64,000 nucleotides of DNA from Bradyrhizobiaceae bacterium. Its GTDB lineage: Bacteria > Pseudomonadota > Alphaproteobacteria > Rhizobiales > Xanthobacteraceae. The stretch covers positions 1,862,016 to 1,926,015 of the forward strand of contig CP078014.1 of NCBI GenBank assembly GCA_020544565.1, given 5' to 3'. The notes under the pieces were generated by a model that was not told the DNA's origin, searched no databases, and saw only the letters and a list, made by a program, of their open reading frames with translations. This document shows, in pieces, positions 36,242-45,184 of the stretch; position 1 is the stretch's first letter, and each line of letters starts with the position of its first letter. A program made the translations under genes and the position numbers.

Positions 36242-37609
36242 ATGGACATCAGCCGCCGCAACCTCGTCAATGTCACCGCCGCTGCGGCCGCCGGCGCGGT
36301 AACGGCTGCGCCGATTCCCGCGCGCGCCGCCCCGTTGCCATCAGCGCTTGGCCGCGACGCCACGCACTTCGGCGTGCGGCCGAACAGCCCGGACGATCAG
36401 ACCCGCGCGCTCCAGCGCGCCATCGACGAGGCGGCCAGGGCGCAAGTCCCGCTGGCGCTGCCGCCCGGCGTCTACCGCACCGGCGGGCTGACATTGCCCG
36501 GCGGCGCGCAGCTCATCGGCGTGCGCGGCGCCACCGTGCTGCAATTCGCCGGCGGCGCATCGCTGTTGTCCGGCGACGGCGCGAGCGGCATTGCGCTGAC
36601 ACATCTGACACTCGATGGCGGCGGGATCGGCCTCAGTGAACGCCGCGGTCTGGTGCATATCCTGAACGGCCTCGACATCCGCATCCGCGATTGCGACATC
36701 GCCAACAGCGGCGGCTATGGCGTCTGGTTCGACGGCGTCGGCGGCGAGGTGAGCGGCAACACCATCCGCAACAGCGCCGGCACCGCGTTGACGTCCTTCG
36801 ACGCGCTGGGCCTGCTGGTGGCGCAGAACACCATCCGCGATGCCGCCGACAACGGCATCGAGATCCTGCGCCATATCATCGGCGACGACGGCACCCTCGT
36901 CGTCAACAACCGCATCGAGAACATCAAGGCGGGCCCCGGCGGCTCCGGCCAGCACGGCAACGCCATCAACGCCTTCCGCGCCGGCAACGTCGTCGTCGCC
37001 GGCAACCGCATCCGCAATTGCGATTTCTCCGCCGTGCGCGGCAACTCCGCCTCCAACATCCACATCACCGGCAACAGCGTCAGCGACGTGCGCGAGGTCG
37101 CGCTCTATTCGGAGTTCAGCTTCGAGGGCGCGGTGATCGCCAACAACACGGTGGACGGCTGCGCCATCGGCGTCTCGGTGGCCAATTTCAACGAGGGCGG
37201 CCGGATCGCCACCGTGCAGGGCAATGTCATCCGCAACATGCTGCCGCAGCGGCCCGCGGGCACCGACCCGGACGACGGCGCGGGCGTCGGCATCGTGGTG
37301 GAAGCGGATGCCGCCGTCACCGGCAACGTGGTGGAGAACGCGCCGTTCTTCGGCATCGTGGCGGGCTGGGGCAAGTATCTGCGCGACGTCGCCATCACCG
37401 GCAATGTGGTGCGCAACACCGCAATCGGCATCGGCGTGTCGGTGGTGCCCGATGCGGGCACCGCGCTGGTCACGGGCAACGTCATTTCAGGCACGTCGCG
37501 CGCGGCCATCGCCGGCATGGATCACGCCCGGATCGCAACTCCCGATCTCGGCCGTGATGGCGCGCCAAAATTCCCGCAGGTCGTCATCGGCGCGAACGTC
37601 CTGCGCTGA
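36242..37609 (+). CDS. TIGR03808-type Tat-exported right-handed beta-helix protein
   Basis: A 455-residue exported protein. The N-terminal MDISRRNLVNVTAAAAAGAV is a Tat signal, with cleavage near ARAAP. The body is built from parallel beta-helix coils of pectate-lyase type, visible as repeating N-x-I-R-N/N-x-V units such as VSGNTIRNSAG, VVAGNRIRNCDF and AITGNVVRNTAIG. The entry region (DQTRALQRAIDEAAR) resembles the pectate-lyase N-cap. I recognise it as the uncharacterised Tat-translocated repeat family TIGR03808. A polysaccharide substrate is likely from the fold but unproven. Confidence 0.88.
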   Translation: MDISRRNLVNVTAAAAAGAVTAAPIPARAAPLPSALGRDATHFGVRPNSPDDQTRALQRAIDEAARAQVPLALPPGVYRTGGLTLPGGAQLIGVRGATVLQFAGGASLLSGDGASGIALTHLTLDGGGIGLSERRGLVHILNGLDIRIRDCDIANSGGYGVWFDGVGGEVSGNTIRNSAGTALTSFDALGLLVAQNTIRDAADNGIEILRHIIGDDGTLVVNNRIENIKAGPGGSGQHGNAINAFRAGNVVVAGNRIRNCDFSAVRGNSASNIHITGNSVSDVREVALYSEFSFEGAVIANNTVDGCAIGVSVANFNEGGRIATVQGNVIRNMLPQRPAGTDPDDGAGVGIVVEADAAVTGNVVENAPFFGIVAGWGKYLRDVAITGNVVRNTAIGIGVSVVPDAGTALVTGNVISGTSRAAIAGMDHARIATPDLGRDGAPKFPQVVIGANVLR

Positions 37610-37614
37610 ACGGA

Positions 37615-39138
37615 TCAGGGCTTCGCCGGGCTTTCCGACGCCGCCGCCAGCGGCACCGGCGCGACGGCGGATACGGCGCTGAAGGCGTCCGCCTCTCCCG
37701 CCCCGAATTGATCGTCGCGCCCTTTGGGGCCGAGGTCGCGCGCGGTCGATGCGAGCGTGGCGCGAACGTCCGCGGGCGATATCCCCGGATTGCGCGCGAT
37801 CATCAGCGCGGCGACGCCGCTGACATAGGCCGCCGCCATCGAGGTGCCAGACGAGACCTGATATTTGCCGCCCGGCGCGGGCGCGAGAATATCGACGCCG
37901 GGCGCGGCGAGCGCGACATGGCCGCCGCGATTGGACTGCGCGAACAGCTTGTCAGCGGGATCGGTCGCCGTCACCGCGATCACGTTGCGGTCGGCCGCAG
38001 GATAGAGCGGCGCGGATTTCGGTCCGGCGTTGCCCGCCGCAGCCACCAGCACGATGCCCTTGGCGGAAGCGGCAGCAAGGCCGCGCCCGATCGCCGCGTC
38101 CTGCGGCCCGGCGAAGCTCATGTTGATGATCTGCGCGTTCCCGGTCACGGCATAGTCGAGGCTGCGCAGCACCGTGAACGAGGTGCTTTCCGCGCCGTTG
38201 CGCTGCGCCCCGAAAGCGCGGATCGCCAGCAGGCGCACTGAGGGCGCAGCCCCCATCAATCGCCCGTGCGCGGCGATGATGCCGGCGATGCCGGTGCCGT
38301 GCGCATGCGGCGCTTCGTTGCCGTCCAGCGGATCGAACGTGGCGGCGATGCTGCCCGCGAGGTCGGGGTGGGACGGGTCGATGCCGGAATCGATCACGGC
38401 GACCGTCACGTCCGTGCCGACCGACAGCTCATGCGCCTGCGGCAGGCGCATCCTGGCGAGGGCATATTGCGCGGGGTCGCCCTCGGTCTTGCCGGCGGCT
38501 TGCGGCGCAGCGGCCTGCTGCAAGCGGAAGATGTTGTTGCGCTGCGCCGATTTCACCTCGCCCGCCGCGACCAGTTCGCGCACGACGGAATCCACCGGGC
38601 GGTTATCGCGAATGCGCCAGCGCAGGAACGTGCTGTTGGTGAGCGGAACGTTCTGCGCCTGCACGCGGGTGAGGCGGTGACGGCGCGCGATGCCATCGAG
38701 TTGCGCATCGCCTGGCGAACCATCGATCTCGACCAGCACCTCCTTGGCGACATAGGTTCGCTCAGTGGCTGCGGCGGCAGCCTTGCGGCCGGGGCGCGGC
38801 GGCGCAGTGTTGCCGGCATTCGGTCCACCCGGATCGAACTCCCGGATGATGCCCGGCAGGCGCGGCGGGCGCGGCCTCACGGCGCCATATCCGTCATAGG
38901 GGATGTTTGGCGAATAGCGCACGGTGGGATGAACCGAGATGCGCGGCCCGACATTGAGGTTCGGCGCGCGCATGTTGAAATTGTTGAGGCTTTGCGCCTG
39001 AACCGACGCCGCTGCCAGCAGACCGGCCAACCCGACCACGGCCACGGCGCAAGCGCCGCGAACACATCGCGATGCGCGAAAACGTCTCCGCCTGTCCTTG
39101 CGCCTGTCCTTGCACCTTCCCTGGCCTGCGTCGGTCAT
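37615..39138 (-). CDS. Secreted S8 family serine peptidase (subtilase)
   Basis: A 507-residue exported subtilase. Arg-rich n-region and hydrophobic core give a signal peptide ending near residue 48 (VQA); a Pro-rich linker, an inhibitor-I9-like prodomain (about 128-207, FLRWRIRDNRPVDSVVRELV) and the catalytic domain follow. Triad: Asp250 in VAVIDSGID, His280 in HAHGTGIAG, Ser433 in SSGTSMAAAYVSG; oxyanion Asn370 in AAAGNAGP. Start is the ATG with GAGG seven bases upstream. It is the last gene of an operon with ECF sigma and anti-sigma genes, 42 bases after the anti-sigma stop, so a regulatory protease role is plausible. Confidence 0.93.
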   Translation of the reverse strand: MTDAGQGRCKDRRKDRRRRFRASRCVRGACAVAVVGLAGLLAAASVQAQSLNNFNMRAPNLNVGPRISVHPTVRYSPNIPYDGYGAVRPRPPRLPGIIREFDPGGPNAGNTAPPRPGRKAAAAATERTYVAKEVLVEIDGSPGDAQLDGIARRHRLTRVQAQNVPLTNSTFLRWRIRDNRPVDSVVRELVAAGEVKSAQRNNIFRLQQAAAPQAAGKTEGDPAQYALARMRLPQAHELSVGTDVTVAVIDSGIDPSHPDLAGSIAATFDPLDGNEAPHAHGTGIAGIIAAHGRLMGAAPSVRLLAIRAFGAQRNGAESTSFTVLRSLDYAVTGNAQIINMSFAGPQDAAIGRGLAAASAKGIVLVAAAGNAGPKSAPLYPAADRNVIAVTATDPADKLFAQSNRGGHVALAAPGVDILAPAPGGKYQVSSGTSMAAAYVSGVAALMIARNPGISPADVRATLASTARDLGPKGRDDQFGAGEADAFSAVSAVAPVPLAAASESPAKP

Positions 39139-39180
39139 CTGGCGTCCTCGCAATAGTGTCGGTCACGCATTGCCGGCGGA

Positions 39181-39867
39181 TCAGTCCGCCGCCGCCACCA
39201 GGCTCACGATCTTTTCGCCCTGGATGCGCGTCAGCAACTGCTCGGTCTCCTGCTTCGACAGCGCCTTGTCGCCGAACTTGATCCGGAACAGGCCGGCCGT
39301 CGGTCCGGACACGATGGATGCGTTGTAGGCATCGAGCAGTTTCGTGATGTCGGCCGCACTTGCCTCCGGCGCGAAGCGCACGAGGGCGAAGGTGCCCGCC
39401 GCCGGCTGGGCCGGAAACGCGGCGGTTTCATAAGCGCCACCCGGCCGGTCCTTGACCAGCACAGTGCCAATCACCCCCGCCTGCACGAGCACCAGGCAGG
39501 CGGCGGCGATGCCGGCATAGGCCAGCGTGCGCGGCGACAGCCCGGAGAAAAATCCCGCGATAGCCATCAGCGGATTGAACGGCGCCTTGCGCGCGGGCTC
39601 GGCGTCGATGGCCGCGAACAGTTTCTGCATGGCACGCGCCGACGGCGCGCCGAGGCTTTCGTTGAGCAGAATGGTCTCGGCGAATTCGTCCTGGATCACG
39701 GCGTATTGCCGCGCCAGCTCGGGATCGGCCGCCAGCGCCTCCTCGACGCGGCGGGCGTCGCGCAGGCCGAGCGTGCCGGCGGCATGAAACGGCAGCAGCG
39801 ACTCAAGCTCGGTCGGCTCGCGATCGGCGGCTGCGTTGCCCGCGGCGGTGTTGCTAGCTGGGGTCAT
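39181..39867 (-). CDS. Membrane anti-sigma factor with propeptide-like periplasmic domain
   Basis: A 228-residue single-pass protein. The cytoplasmic N-terminus (LESLLPFHAAGTLGLRDARR, 21-40) has the helical sigma-binding pattern of anti-sigma domains, the membrane helix is at about 112-138, and the periplasmic part after 158 (FALVRFAPEASAADITKLL, then GLFRIKFGD and EQLLTRIQGEKIVSLV) has an alternating beta-alpha-beta-beta-alpha-beta rhythm like subtilase I9 propeptides. Its ATG overlaps the stop of the sigma gene by four bases. It presumably holds the sigma factor until a periplasmic signal acts. Confidence 0.85.
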   Translation of the reverse strand: MTPASNTAAGNAAADREPTELESLLPFHAAGTLGLRDARRVEEALAADPELARQYAVIQDEFAETILLNESLGAPSARAMQKLFAAIDAEPARKAPFNPLMAIAGFFSGLSPRTLAYAGIAAACLVLVQAGVIGTVLVKDRPGGAYETAAFPAQPAAGTFALVRFAPEASAADITKLLDAYNASIVSGPTAGLFRIKFGDKALSKQETEQLLTRIQGEKIVSLVAAAD

Positions 39868-40538
39868 GGCCAACCTCGCTCGATGCCGGCTGCCTTGAGC
39901 AGTTCGGCCAGTTTCTTGCGCGCGTAGAACAGGCGCGTCTTCACCGTGTTCTCCGGGATCCCAACGATTTCGGCCACCTCTTCCACGGACTTCTCGTGGT
40001 AGTAGACGAGATCGATGATCTCCCGATGGTCTGGCGAAAGTGCGGTCAGGCAATTTCGCAACGCGAGACTCGTATCCTGTTTCGCCACCGCGACTTCCGG
40101 ATCGTCGGACGTGTCCTCGATCGCCGCGGCGGCCTCCTCGTCCAGTTCCGCGTCCTTCCGCTTGCGCAGGACGGACAGGGCCTTGAACCGGGTGATCGCC
40201 AGCAACCACGTCGAGACGGCGGACCGGCCCTCGAACTTGCCGGCCTGACGCCACACGTCGAGGAAGACCTCGCTGATGAGGTCCTCGGCGACGGACTCGT
40301 TGCGCACGAGCCGCAGCGCGAAGCGAAACACCCGCACATGGTGCCTTCCGTAAAGCACCTGCATGGCGAGCCGGTCACCTTGGGCGATGCGACCGATCAG
40401 GACCTCGTCCGATGCCGCGTGGGTTGCACTCAATGGCCGTCTCGCAAGGTTGGTCGCATGCGACTGGGAACGGGTTCGATCAAATCCAGGACAATTTTCG
40501 GAAAAAGTCGCCGGTATCCCGGACTCTCGGGCGCGCAA
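39864..40538 (-). CDS. ECF (group 4) RNA polymerase sigma factor
   Basis: A 224-residue sigma factor with regions 2 and 4 only. Region 2: SVAEDLISEVFLDVWRQAG; region 4 with HTH: LSPDHREIIDLVYYHEKS then VAEIVGIPENTVKTRL. The N-terminal ~40 residues precede the usual domain start. The TTG start has AAGGG upstream; it is near the likely transcript start, so an internal start cannot be excluded. An ECF-like promoter lies directly upstream, suggesting self-activation. Operon: sigma, anti-sigma, subtilase. Confidence 0.93.
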   Translation of the reverse strand: MRARESGIPATFSENCPGFDRTRSQSHATNLARRPLSATHAASDEVLIGRIAQGDRLAMQVLYGRHHVRVFRFALRLVRNESVAEDLISEVFLDVWRQAGKFEGRSAVSTWLLAITRFKALSVLRKRKDAELDEEAAAAIEDTSDDPEVAVAKQDTSLALRNCLTALSPDHREIIDLVYYHEKSVEEVAEIVGIPENTVKTRLFYARKKLAELLKAAGIERGWP

Positions 40539-40585
40539 AAATGCCCTTGAATCATGAACCAGGGCAAGCCGCGTCGCAAAATCCG

Positions 40586-40614
40586 AATACGCGGTATTTA
40601 ATTACCTTAATTCC
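40586..40614 (-). promoter_or_regulatory. Candidate ECF-type autoregulated promoter
   Basis: On the minus strand GGAATT is followed after 17 bases by CGTATT, close to the GGAAC-N16/17-CGTT form used by many ECF sigma factors. It lies about 48 bases upstream of the sigma gene's TTG start, giving a short leader. The sequence between is AT-rich, in contrast to the surroundings. Confidence 0.5.
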
Positions 40615-40795
40615 ATACCCCCACCCTAAGCTGACGCATGACAAGGCCGACCGGCGCGGCGGCAGCGGGCCAGGGAAAATACGGCCCGATCAGGTGGTTG
40701 TTACCGGTCGCCGGCGCCAAGCGCCGCCATTGGATACCAAACCTAAAGGCTTTGCCGCCTAAGGTCGGCGATTGCATTTCCTTAACGGCGATTTC

Positions 40796-41968
40796 ATGCG
40801 TAGCGCAGCTTCCCCCCTCTCCGGCTCCATGCTCGATACCATCGTCGGCACCCACGGAGACAAATCTGCGACCGCCGACCACGAGGCGCCGCTGGACCTC
40901 GCCGCGCGCCGTGCCCGGCGCTGGCGGGAGATGCTCGACATGGTGGGCGTCAGCTACACCATCGACGCCGCGATCCTGCTGATCTACGCCTATGCCGGCA
41001 CCATCGCCTTCACCATCCCGCTGGGATATCTGGCCTGTGGCCTGCTGGCGGTGGCGGCCTTCATCGCCATATCCGAAACCGGACTGAATAAACGGTTCAG
41101 GGAATATTCTTTCGTCGCGCTGCAGACCGGCGTCAGTCTCGCCATCATGCTGCTGTTCGCCTATCTCGCGCCGGAAGTCGGCATCCTGTTCGTATGCTCG
41201 ATCTTCCTCATCTTCACCTTCGCGGCGCTGCGCTCCACCCCGCGCCAGACCATACTTGGATGGACCGCCGCGAGCCTCGGCCTCGCGATCCTGTTCTGCC
41301 TCACCGACAGGCCGGTCGCCATGCCGGTCGCCACGCCGCTGGAGCGCCTGGCCTCCATGCTAGTGTTCGTGCTGGTGCTCGGCCGCGGCATGATGGTCGG
41401 GCTGTTCTCCAGCACGCTACGCGACTCCCTCTACAAGCGCGGCATCGAATTGCGGGAAGCATACCGACGCATCCAGGAACTGGCCGAGCTTGACGAACTG
41501 ACCGGCGCGCTCAACCGCCGCAGTATCATGCAGTCCCTCGACGAGGAAATCATCCGCGCCCACCGCACCTCAGGCAACTGCACGGTGGCGCTGATCGATC
41601 TCGACTTGTTCAAGCGCATCAACGACCAGTTCGGCCATCCCGCCGGCGATGAAGTGCTGCGGACCTTCGCGATCACGATCTTCGCCAATATCCGCAGCAT
41701 CGACAAATTCGGCCGCTACGGCGGCGAGGAATTCCTGCTCATCCTGCCCGAGACCACCGACAGCGCCGCGCATCGCACCATCGACAGGCTGCGCGGGATC
41801 GTCGCCGAACTCGACTGGATCGCCATCTCGCACGGTCTTGCGGTGACCATGTCGGCCGGGGTCGCGACGCTGCGCGCAGGCGACACCATCGACAGCATCC
41901 TCACCCGCGCAGACGCCGCGCTCTATCGCGCGAAAGCCCTTGGACGCAACCAGGTGATTTCGGCGTGA
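40796..41968 (+). CDS. Membrane diguanylate cyclase (GGDEF)
   Basis: A 390-residue protein making cyclic di-GMP. About five to six membrane helices (55-205) form an MHYT-free sensor region of unknown ligand, followed by a short helix (AYRRIQELAELDELTG) and the GGDEF domain. The active site is GGEEF at 309-313, and an inhibitory I-site RxxD (RSID, 300-303) lies five residues upstream, so product feedback is expected. The second half DLDLFKRINDQFGHPAGDE is canonical. It is followed after 70 bases by a DUF2336 gene. Confidence 0.94.
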   Translation: MRSAASPLSGSMLDTIVGTHGDKSATADHEAPLDLAARRARRWREMLDMVGVSYTIDAAILLIYAYAGTIAFTIPLGYLACGLLAVAAFIAISETGLNKRFREYSFVALQTGVSLAIMLLFAYLAPEVGILFVCSIFLIFTFAALRSTPRQTILGWTAASLGLAILFCLTDRPVAMPVATPLERLASMLVFVLVLGRGMMVGLFSSTLRDSLYKRGIELREAYRRIQELAELDELTGALNRRSIMQSLDEEIIRAHRTSGNCTVALIDLDLFKRINDQFGHPAGDEVLRTFAITIFANIRSIDKFGRYGGEEFLLILPETTDSAAHRTIDRLRGIVAELDWIAISHGLAVTMSAGVATLRAGDTIDSILTRADAALYRAKALGRNQVISA

Positions 41969-42038
41969 TCCGCCTTTCTTCCTCGTGCCGGCCAAGAACG
42001 CAGGCCGGATTCGGTTCGACGCTGTCAGGACAGAAGTC

Positions 42039-43148
42039 ATGAGTTCGAAATCCGCAACTGCTCAGGCCAGCCTTCTCGCGGAATTGCAAGACGCCCTCGC
42101 CCACGGCACCGTCGCACGCCGCGTGGAAACCCTGCGCCGGGTCACCGACCTGTTTCTGGTCGGCGCCTCGGACTATTCCGACGAACAGATCGGCGTTTTC
42201 GACGATGTCTTCCATTGCCTGATCCAGCAGATCGAAACCTCCGCCAAGGCGCTGCTGGCCAGCCGCCTCGCACCGATCCCGAAAGCGCCGCCCCAGCTAA
42301 TTCACACCCTGGCGTTCGACGATGTGATCGACGTCGCGACCCCGGTGCTGTCGCAGTCGGAACGGCTGAGCGACGACGACCTGATCCAGAACGCCCGGAT
42401 CAAGAGCCAGGGCCACCTGCTGGCGATCTCCCGGCGCAAGACGCTGAGCGGCGCGGTGACCGACGTTCTGGTCGAACGCGGCAACGACGAGGTGGTGCAG
42501 AGCGCCGTCAGCAATCCCGGCGCGGAATTTTCCGAGAACGGATTCACGCAGTTGGTATCGCGCGCCCATGGCAACGACCGTCTCGCCATCTCGCTCGGTA
42601 CGCGCCCGCACATTCCCCGGCACCAATACCTCAAGCTGATCGCCCGCGCCTCCGCCTCGGTCCGCGCCCGCCTCAAAGCGGCCCATCCGCATGAATCGGA
42701 AGATATTTCCAGTGCGGTGTCCGAGGTCACGCGCCGTGCGCGGGCGTCCGCCGCGCCGGACGAGACCATCATGCATGCCCGCGGCTTGATCAAATCGCTG
42801 TTCGACGAGGGACGGCTGAACGAAGAGCAGGTGGCCGCGTTCGCCTGCGCCGGCAAGATCGACGAAACCAATACCGCGATCGCCATGCTCGCCAATATTC
42901 CGGTGGAGACGGTCGAGGTCATGATGGCCGAAACACGACCGGAGGGGCTGTTGATCCTCGCCAAGGTCTCCGGACTGTCGTGGGCGACGCTGAAGCTGAT
43001 CCTGTCGATGCGCGGCGAAGGGTCCATCGAGGACATCGAGGACATCAACGAATACAAGCAGAACTACGAGATGCTGCGGGTCTCGACCGCCCAGCAGGTG
43101 CTGCGCTTCCATCGGATGCGCCAGAGCACGGGGCAACCGACCCCGTAG
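42039..43148 (+). CDS. DUF2336 domain protein (second copy)
   Basis: A 369-residue helix-rich cytosolic protein of the DUF2336 family. Typical segments are RRVETLRRVTDLFLVGASDY near the N-terminus, the HEAT-like repeats ARIKSQGHLLAISRRKTLSG and LSGAVTDVLVERGNDEVVQS, and NPGAEFSENGFTQLVSRA. The ATG is preceded by AGGA. It directly follows the diguanylate cyclase gene, so it may work in c-di-GMP or cell-cycle signalling, which is inference only. It is not a recent duplicate of the copy at 5993: the two differ clearly in length and sequence. Confidence 0.85.
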   Translation: MSSKSATAQASLLAELQDALAHGTVARRVETLRRVTDLFLVGASDYSDEQIGVFDDVFHCLIQQIETSAKALLASRLAPIPKAPPQLIHTLAFDDVIDVATPVLSQSERLSDDDLIQNARIKSQGHLLAISRRKTLSGAVTDVLVERGNDEVVQSAVSNPGAEFSENGFTQLVSRAHGNDRLAISLGTRPHIPRHQYLKLIARASASVRARLKAAHPHESEDISSAVSEVTRRARASAAPDETIMHARGLIKSLFDEGRLNEEQVAAFACAGKIDETNTAIAMLANIPVETVEVMMAETRPEGLLILAKVSGLSWATLKLILSMRGEGSIEDIEDINEYKQNYEMLRVSTAQQVLRFHRMRQSTGQPTP

Positions 43149-43184
43149 CCGCGCGGCGCGGCTGGCTCCGCCGTTTGCGGGCAC

Positions 43185-43203
43185 CGCCCAAATGGGCGTT
43201 TTT
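43185..43203 (+). terminator. Rho-independent terminator
   Basis: CGCCC-AAAT-GGGCG followed by five T. The stem is short (five GC-rich pairs) but well placed 36 bases after the DUF2336 stop. Confidence 0.6.
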
Positions 43204-43301
43204 GCGGCATCCGCACGCAAGATTCCCTTTTTCCGCCGTCCTGTGGCCATGCCGCCGCAGTTCCCTGCGCTCCCTGAAGACTTCGGCAAGGGGAGAATGC
43301 G

Positions 43302-44036
43302 ATGCAGATCACGCGCGCGGGATTGGCGGCGCTGGCCGCTGCCGCCGGGCTATGGCTTTGTTTCCCGGCGCCCGGACAGGCATTGACGGTGAACGGCCGC
43401 CCCACGGCGAAAGCCGCGGTGGAGAAGCCTCTGGTGCTGGCCAAATTCAGCAAGCGCGAGCAGGCGAAGTCTTCGACCAAGACGCGACGGGCGCAGGCCA
43501 CGCGCAAGGCGTCAGCGAAGCAACAGACGAGCCGCCACGCGGCAAAATCCGGCAACCGGCACCACGCGGCAAAATCCCGTCAGCGCCTCGCGGCGCAGTC
43601 CGCGACCCGATCCACCGCGCGCAGCGCGGCCCCGGATGACGAGACGCGCGGCGCGATGCCGTCAGCGGTGGCCAACGCCCGCGCCGAAGCGCTGGCCAGG
43701 GACCAGGAGCAAAACATCGCGGCGCTGGACGACAACGATGTCTCCATCATGGACGGCGTGGAGATCGCCGCGTCGGACCAGTTGAACGACGTGGACCGCG
43801 CGGTGACGGAGGCCGACGCGGCCGCGCCTGTGGTCACATCGACCGCCGCGCCGACGCCGCCGCCCGCTCCCACCCCCGCAATGGTCGAAGCGAAACCGCC
43901 CGCGGAAGCGCCGGTGGTGGCGGCGGCAGCGCAGAGCGGCGACACCTGGAACAGAACCTCGCTAATCGGCAAGATCTTCGTCGCCTTCGGCAGCCTGCTG
44001 ACACTGACCTCGGCGGCGCGGCTGATGTTCGCCTGA
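43302..44036 (+). CDS. Hypothetical exported Lys/Ala-rich protein with C-terminal hydrophobic helix
   Basis: A 244-residue protein. Residues 1-27 form a signal peptide or anchor (ALAAAAGLWLCFPAPGQA). The next ~90 residues are strongly basic with repeats such as RHAAKSGNRHHAAKS, followed by an acidic region and a Pro/Ala linker. The C-terminal helix IGKIFVAFGSLLTLTSAARLMFA (about 222-244) is a second membrane segment. No family recognised; similar low-complexity proteins are common in this order. A terminator follows. Confidence 0.6.
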   Translation: MQITRAGLAALAAAAGLWLCFPAPGQALTVNGRPTAKAAVEKPLVLAKFSKREQAKSSTKTRRAQATRKASAKQQTSRHAAKSGNRHHAAKSRQRLAAQSATRSTARSAAPDDETRGAMPSAVANARAEALARDQEQNIAALDDNDVSIMDGVEIAASDQLNDVDRAVTEADAAAPVVTSTAAPTPPPAPTPAMVEAKPPAEAPVVAAAAQSGDTWNRTSLIGKIFVAFGSLLTLTSAARLMFA

Positions 44037-44060
44037 CGCAAAAACCCTCTGCATCAATGC

Positions 44061-44094
44061 AAAAGCCGGTCCGCAGTCCCGCGGACCGGCTTTT
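44061..44094 (+). terminator. Rho-independent terminator
   Basis: AAAAGCCGGTCCGC-AGTCCC-GCGGACCGGCTTTT is a 14-bp perfect stem with a six-base loop, flanked by A and T tracts. It ends the 43302-44036 gene. Confidence 0.9.
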
Positions 44095-44228
44095 GTCATG
44101 GGACCGGCGCGTCATCGCGCCCCGCCCCCTCGCCCGCCACGCTGTCGGGCGACCTTGCGGAGCGCCGCCGTGGCGGGCACATTGCCGCCGTCTGCGACAT
44201 CGCACATCGGAAAACCCAGGGGCGGAAC

Positions 44229-45008
44229 ATGACGGCATTCGAACACATCCTCGTCGAGAGCAAGGGCGCGGTCGGCATCGTGCGGATCAACCGCCCCAAA
44301 ATGCTCAACGCCCTGTCGTTCGGCGTCTTCCGGGAAATCGCCAGGGCTCTCGACAAGCTGGAAAGCGACGACGCCATCGGCTGCATCGTCATCACCGGCA
44401 ACGAAAAGGCGTTCGCCGCCGGCGCCGACATCAAGGAGATGCAGCCCAAACGCTTCATCGACATGTTCAACGAGGACTTCCTCGACATCGGCGGCGACCG
44501 GGTCACGACCTGCCGCAAGCCGACCATCGCTGCGGTCAGCGGCTACGCTTTGGGCGGCGGCTGCGAACTGGCGATGATGTGCGATATCATCGTCGCCTCC
44601 GACACCGCCAAATTCGGCCAGCCGGAGATCACGCTCGGCACCATTCCGGGCCTCGGCGGCACCCAGCGCCTGACCCGCGCCATCGGCAAGTCCAAGGCCA
44701 TGGACCTGTGCCTCACCGGCCGCATGATGGACGCGGCCGAAGCCGAGCGCGCCGGGCTGGTCAGCCGCATCTTCCCGGTCGACAAGCTCATGGAGGAGAC
44801 GCTGGCGATGGCCGAGAAAATCGCCGCGATGTCGCGCCCGGTGGCGACCATGGCGAAGAACGCCGTCAACCGCGCGCTGGAGACCTCGCTGGCCGAGGGC
44901 ATGGAGCTCGAAGGCGACCTGTTCCACGCCACCTTCGCGCTGGACGACCGCGCCGAGGGCATGGCGGCCTTCATCGAAAAGCGCAAGCCGGGCTTCAAGA
45001 ACCGCTGA
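44229..45008 (+). CDS. Enoyl-CoA hydratase (crotonase family)
   Basis: A 259-residue cytosolic enzyme of beta-oxidation, hydrating trans-2-enoyl-CoA to 3-hydroxyacyl-CoA. The oxyanion-hole segments are [12 protein letters not shown] and [16 protein letters not shown]; the two catalytic Glu lie in GGCELAM and [14 protein letters not shown]. Length and motifs match mitochondrial-type ECHS1/FadB1 hydratases rather than isomerases. AGGGGC precedes the ATG. It stands as a single gene with a terminator on each side. Confidence 0.95.
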   Translation: MTAFEHILVESKGAVGIVRINRPKMLNALSFGVFREIARALDKLESDDAIGCIVITGNEKAFAAGADIKEMQPKRFIDMFNEDFLDIGGDRVTTCRKPTIAAVSGYALGGGCELAMMCDIIVASDTAKFGQPEITLGTIPGLGGTQRLTRAIGKSKAMDLCLTGRMMDAAEAERAGLVSRIFPVDKLMEETLAMAEKIAAMSRPVATMAKNAVNRALETSLAEGMELEGDLFHATFALDDRAEGMAAFIEKRKPGFKNR

Positions 45009-45050
45009 TCCGGACGCGGCCGCAGCGCCGCAACGGTCACAAAGCCGTGC

Positions 45051-45085
45051 ACGGCGACTGCGGCAAGGCCACAGTCGCCGTTTTT
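45051..45085 (+). terminator. Rho-independent terminator
   Basis: ACGGCGACTG and CAGTCGCCGT pair over an 11-base loop, followed by TTTT. It lies 43 bases after the enoyl-CoA hydratase stop. Confidence 0.9.
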
Positions 45086-45184
45086 CTGTAGTTGGCGGTT
45101 TACTCCCGGCATCGCGGCCATCTAAACAGTGTACGAATATCGGCGCCGGCGGGGACCGGCGCCTGGAAATCGTTACGGGACAAG

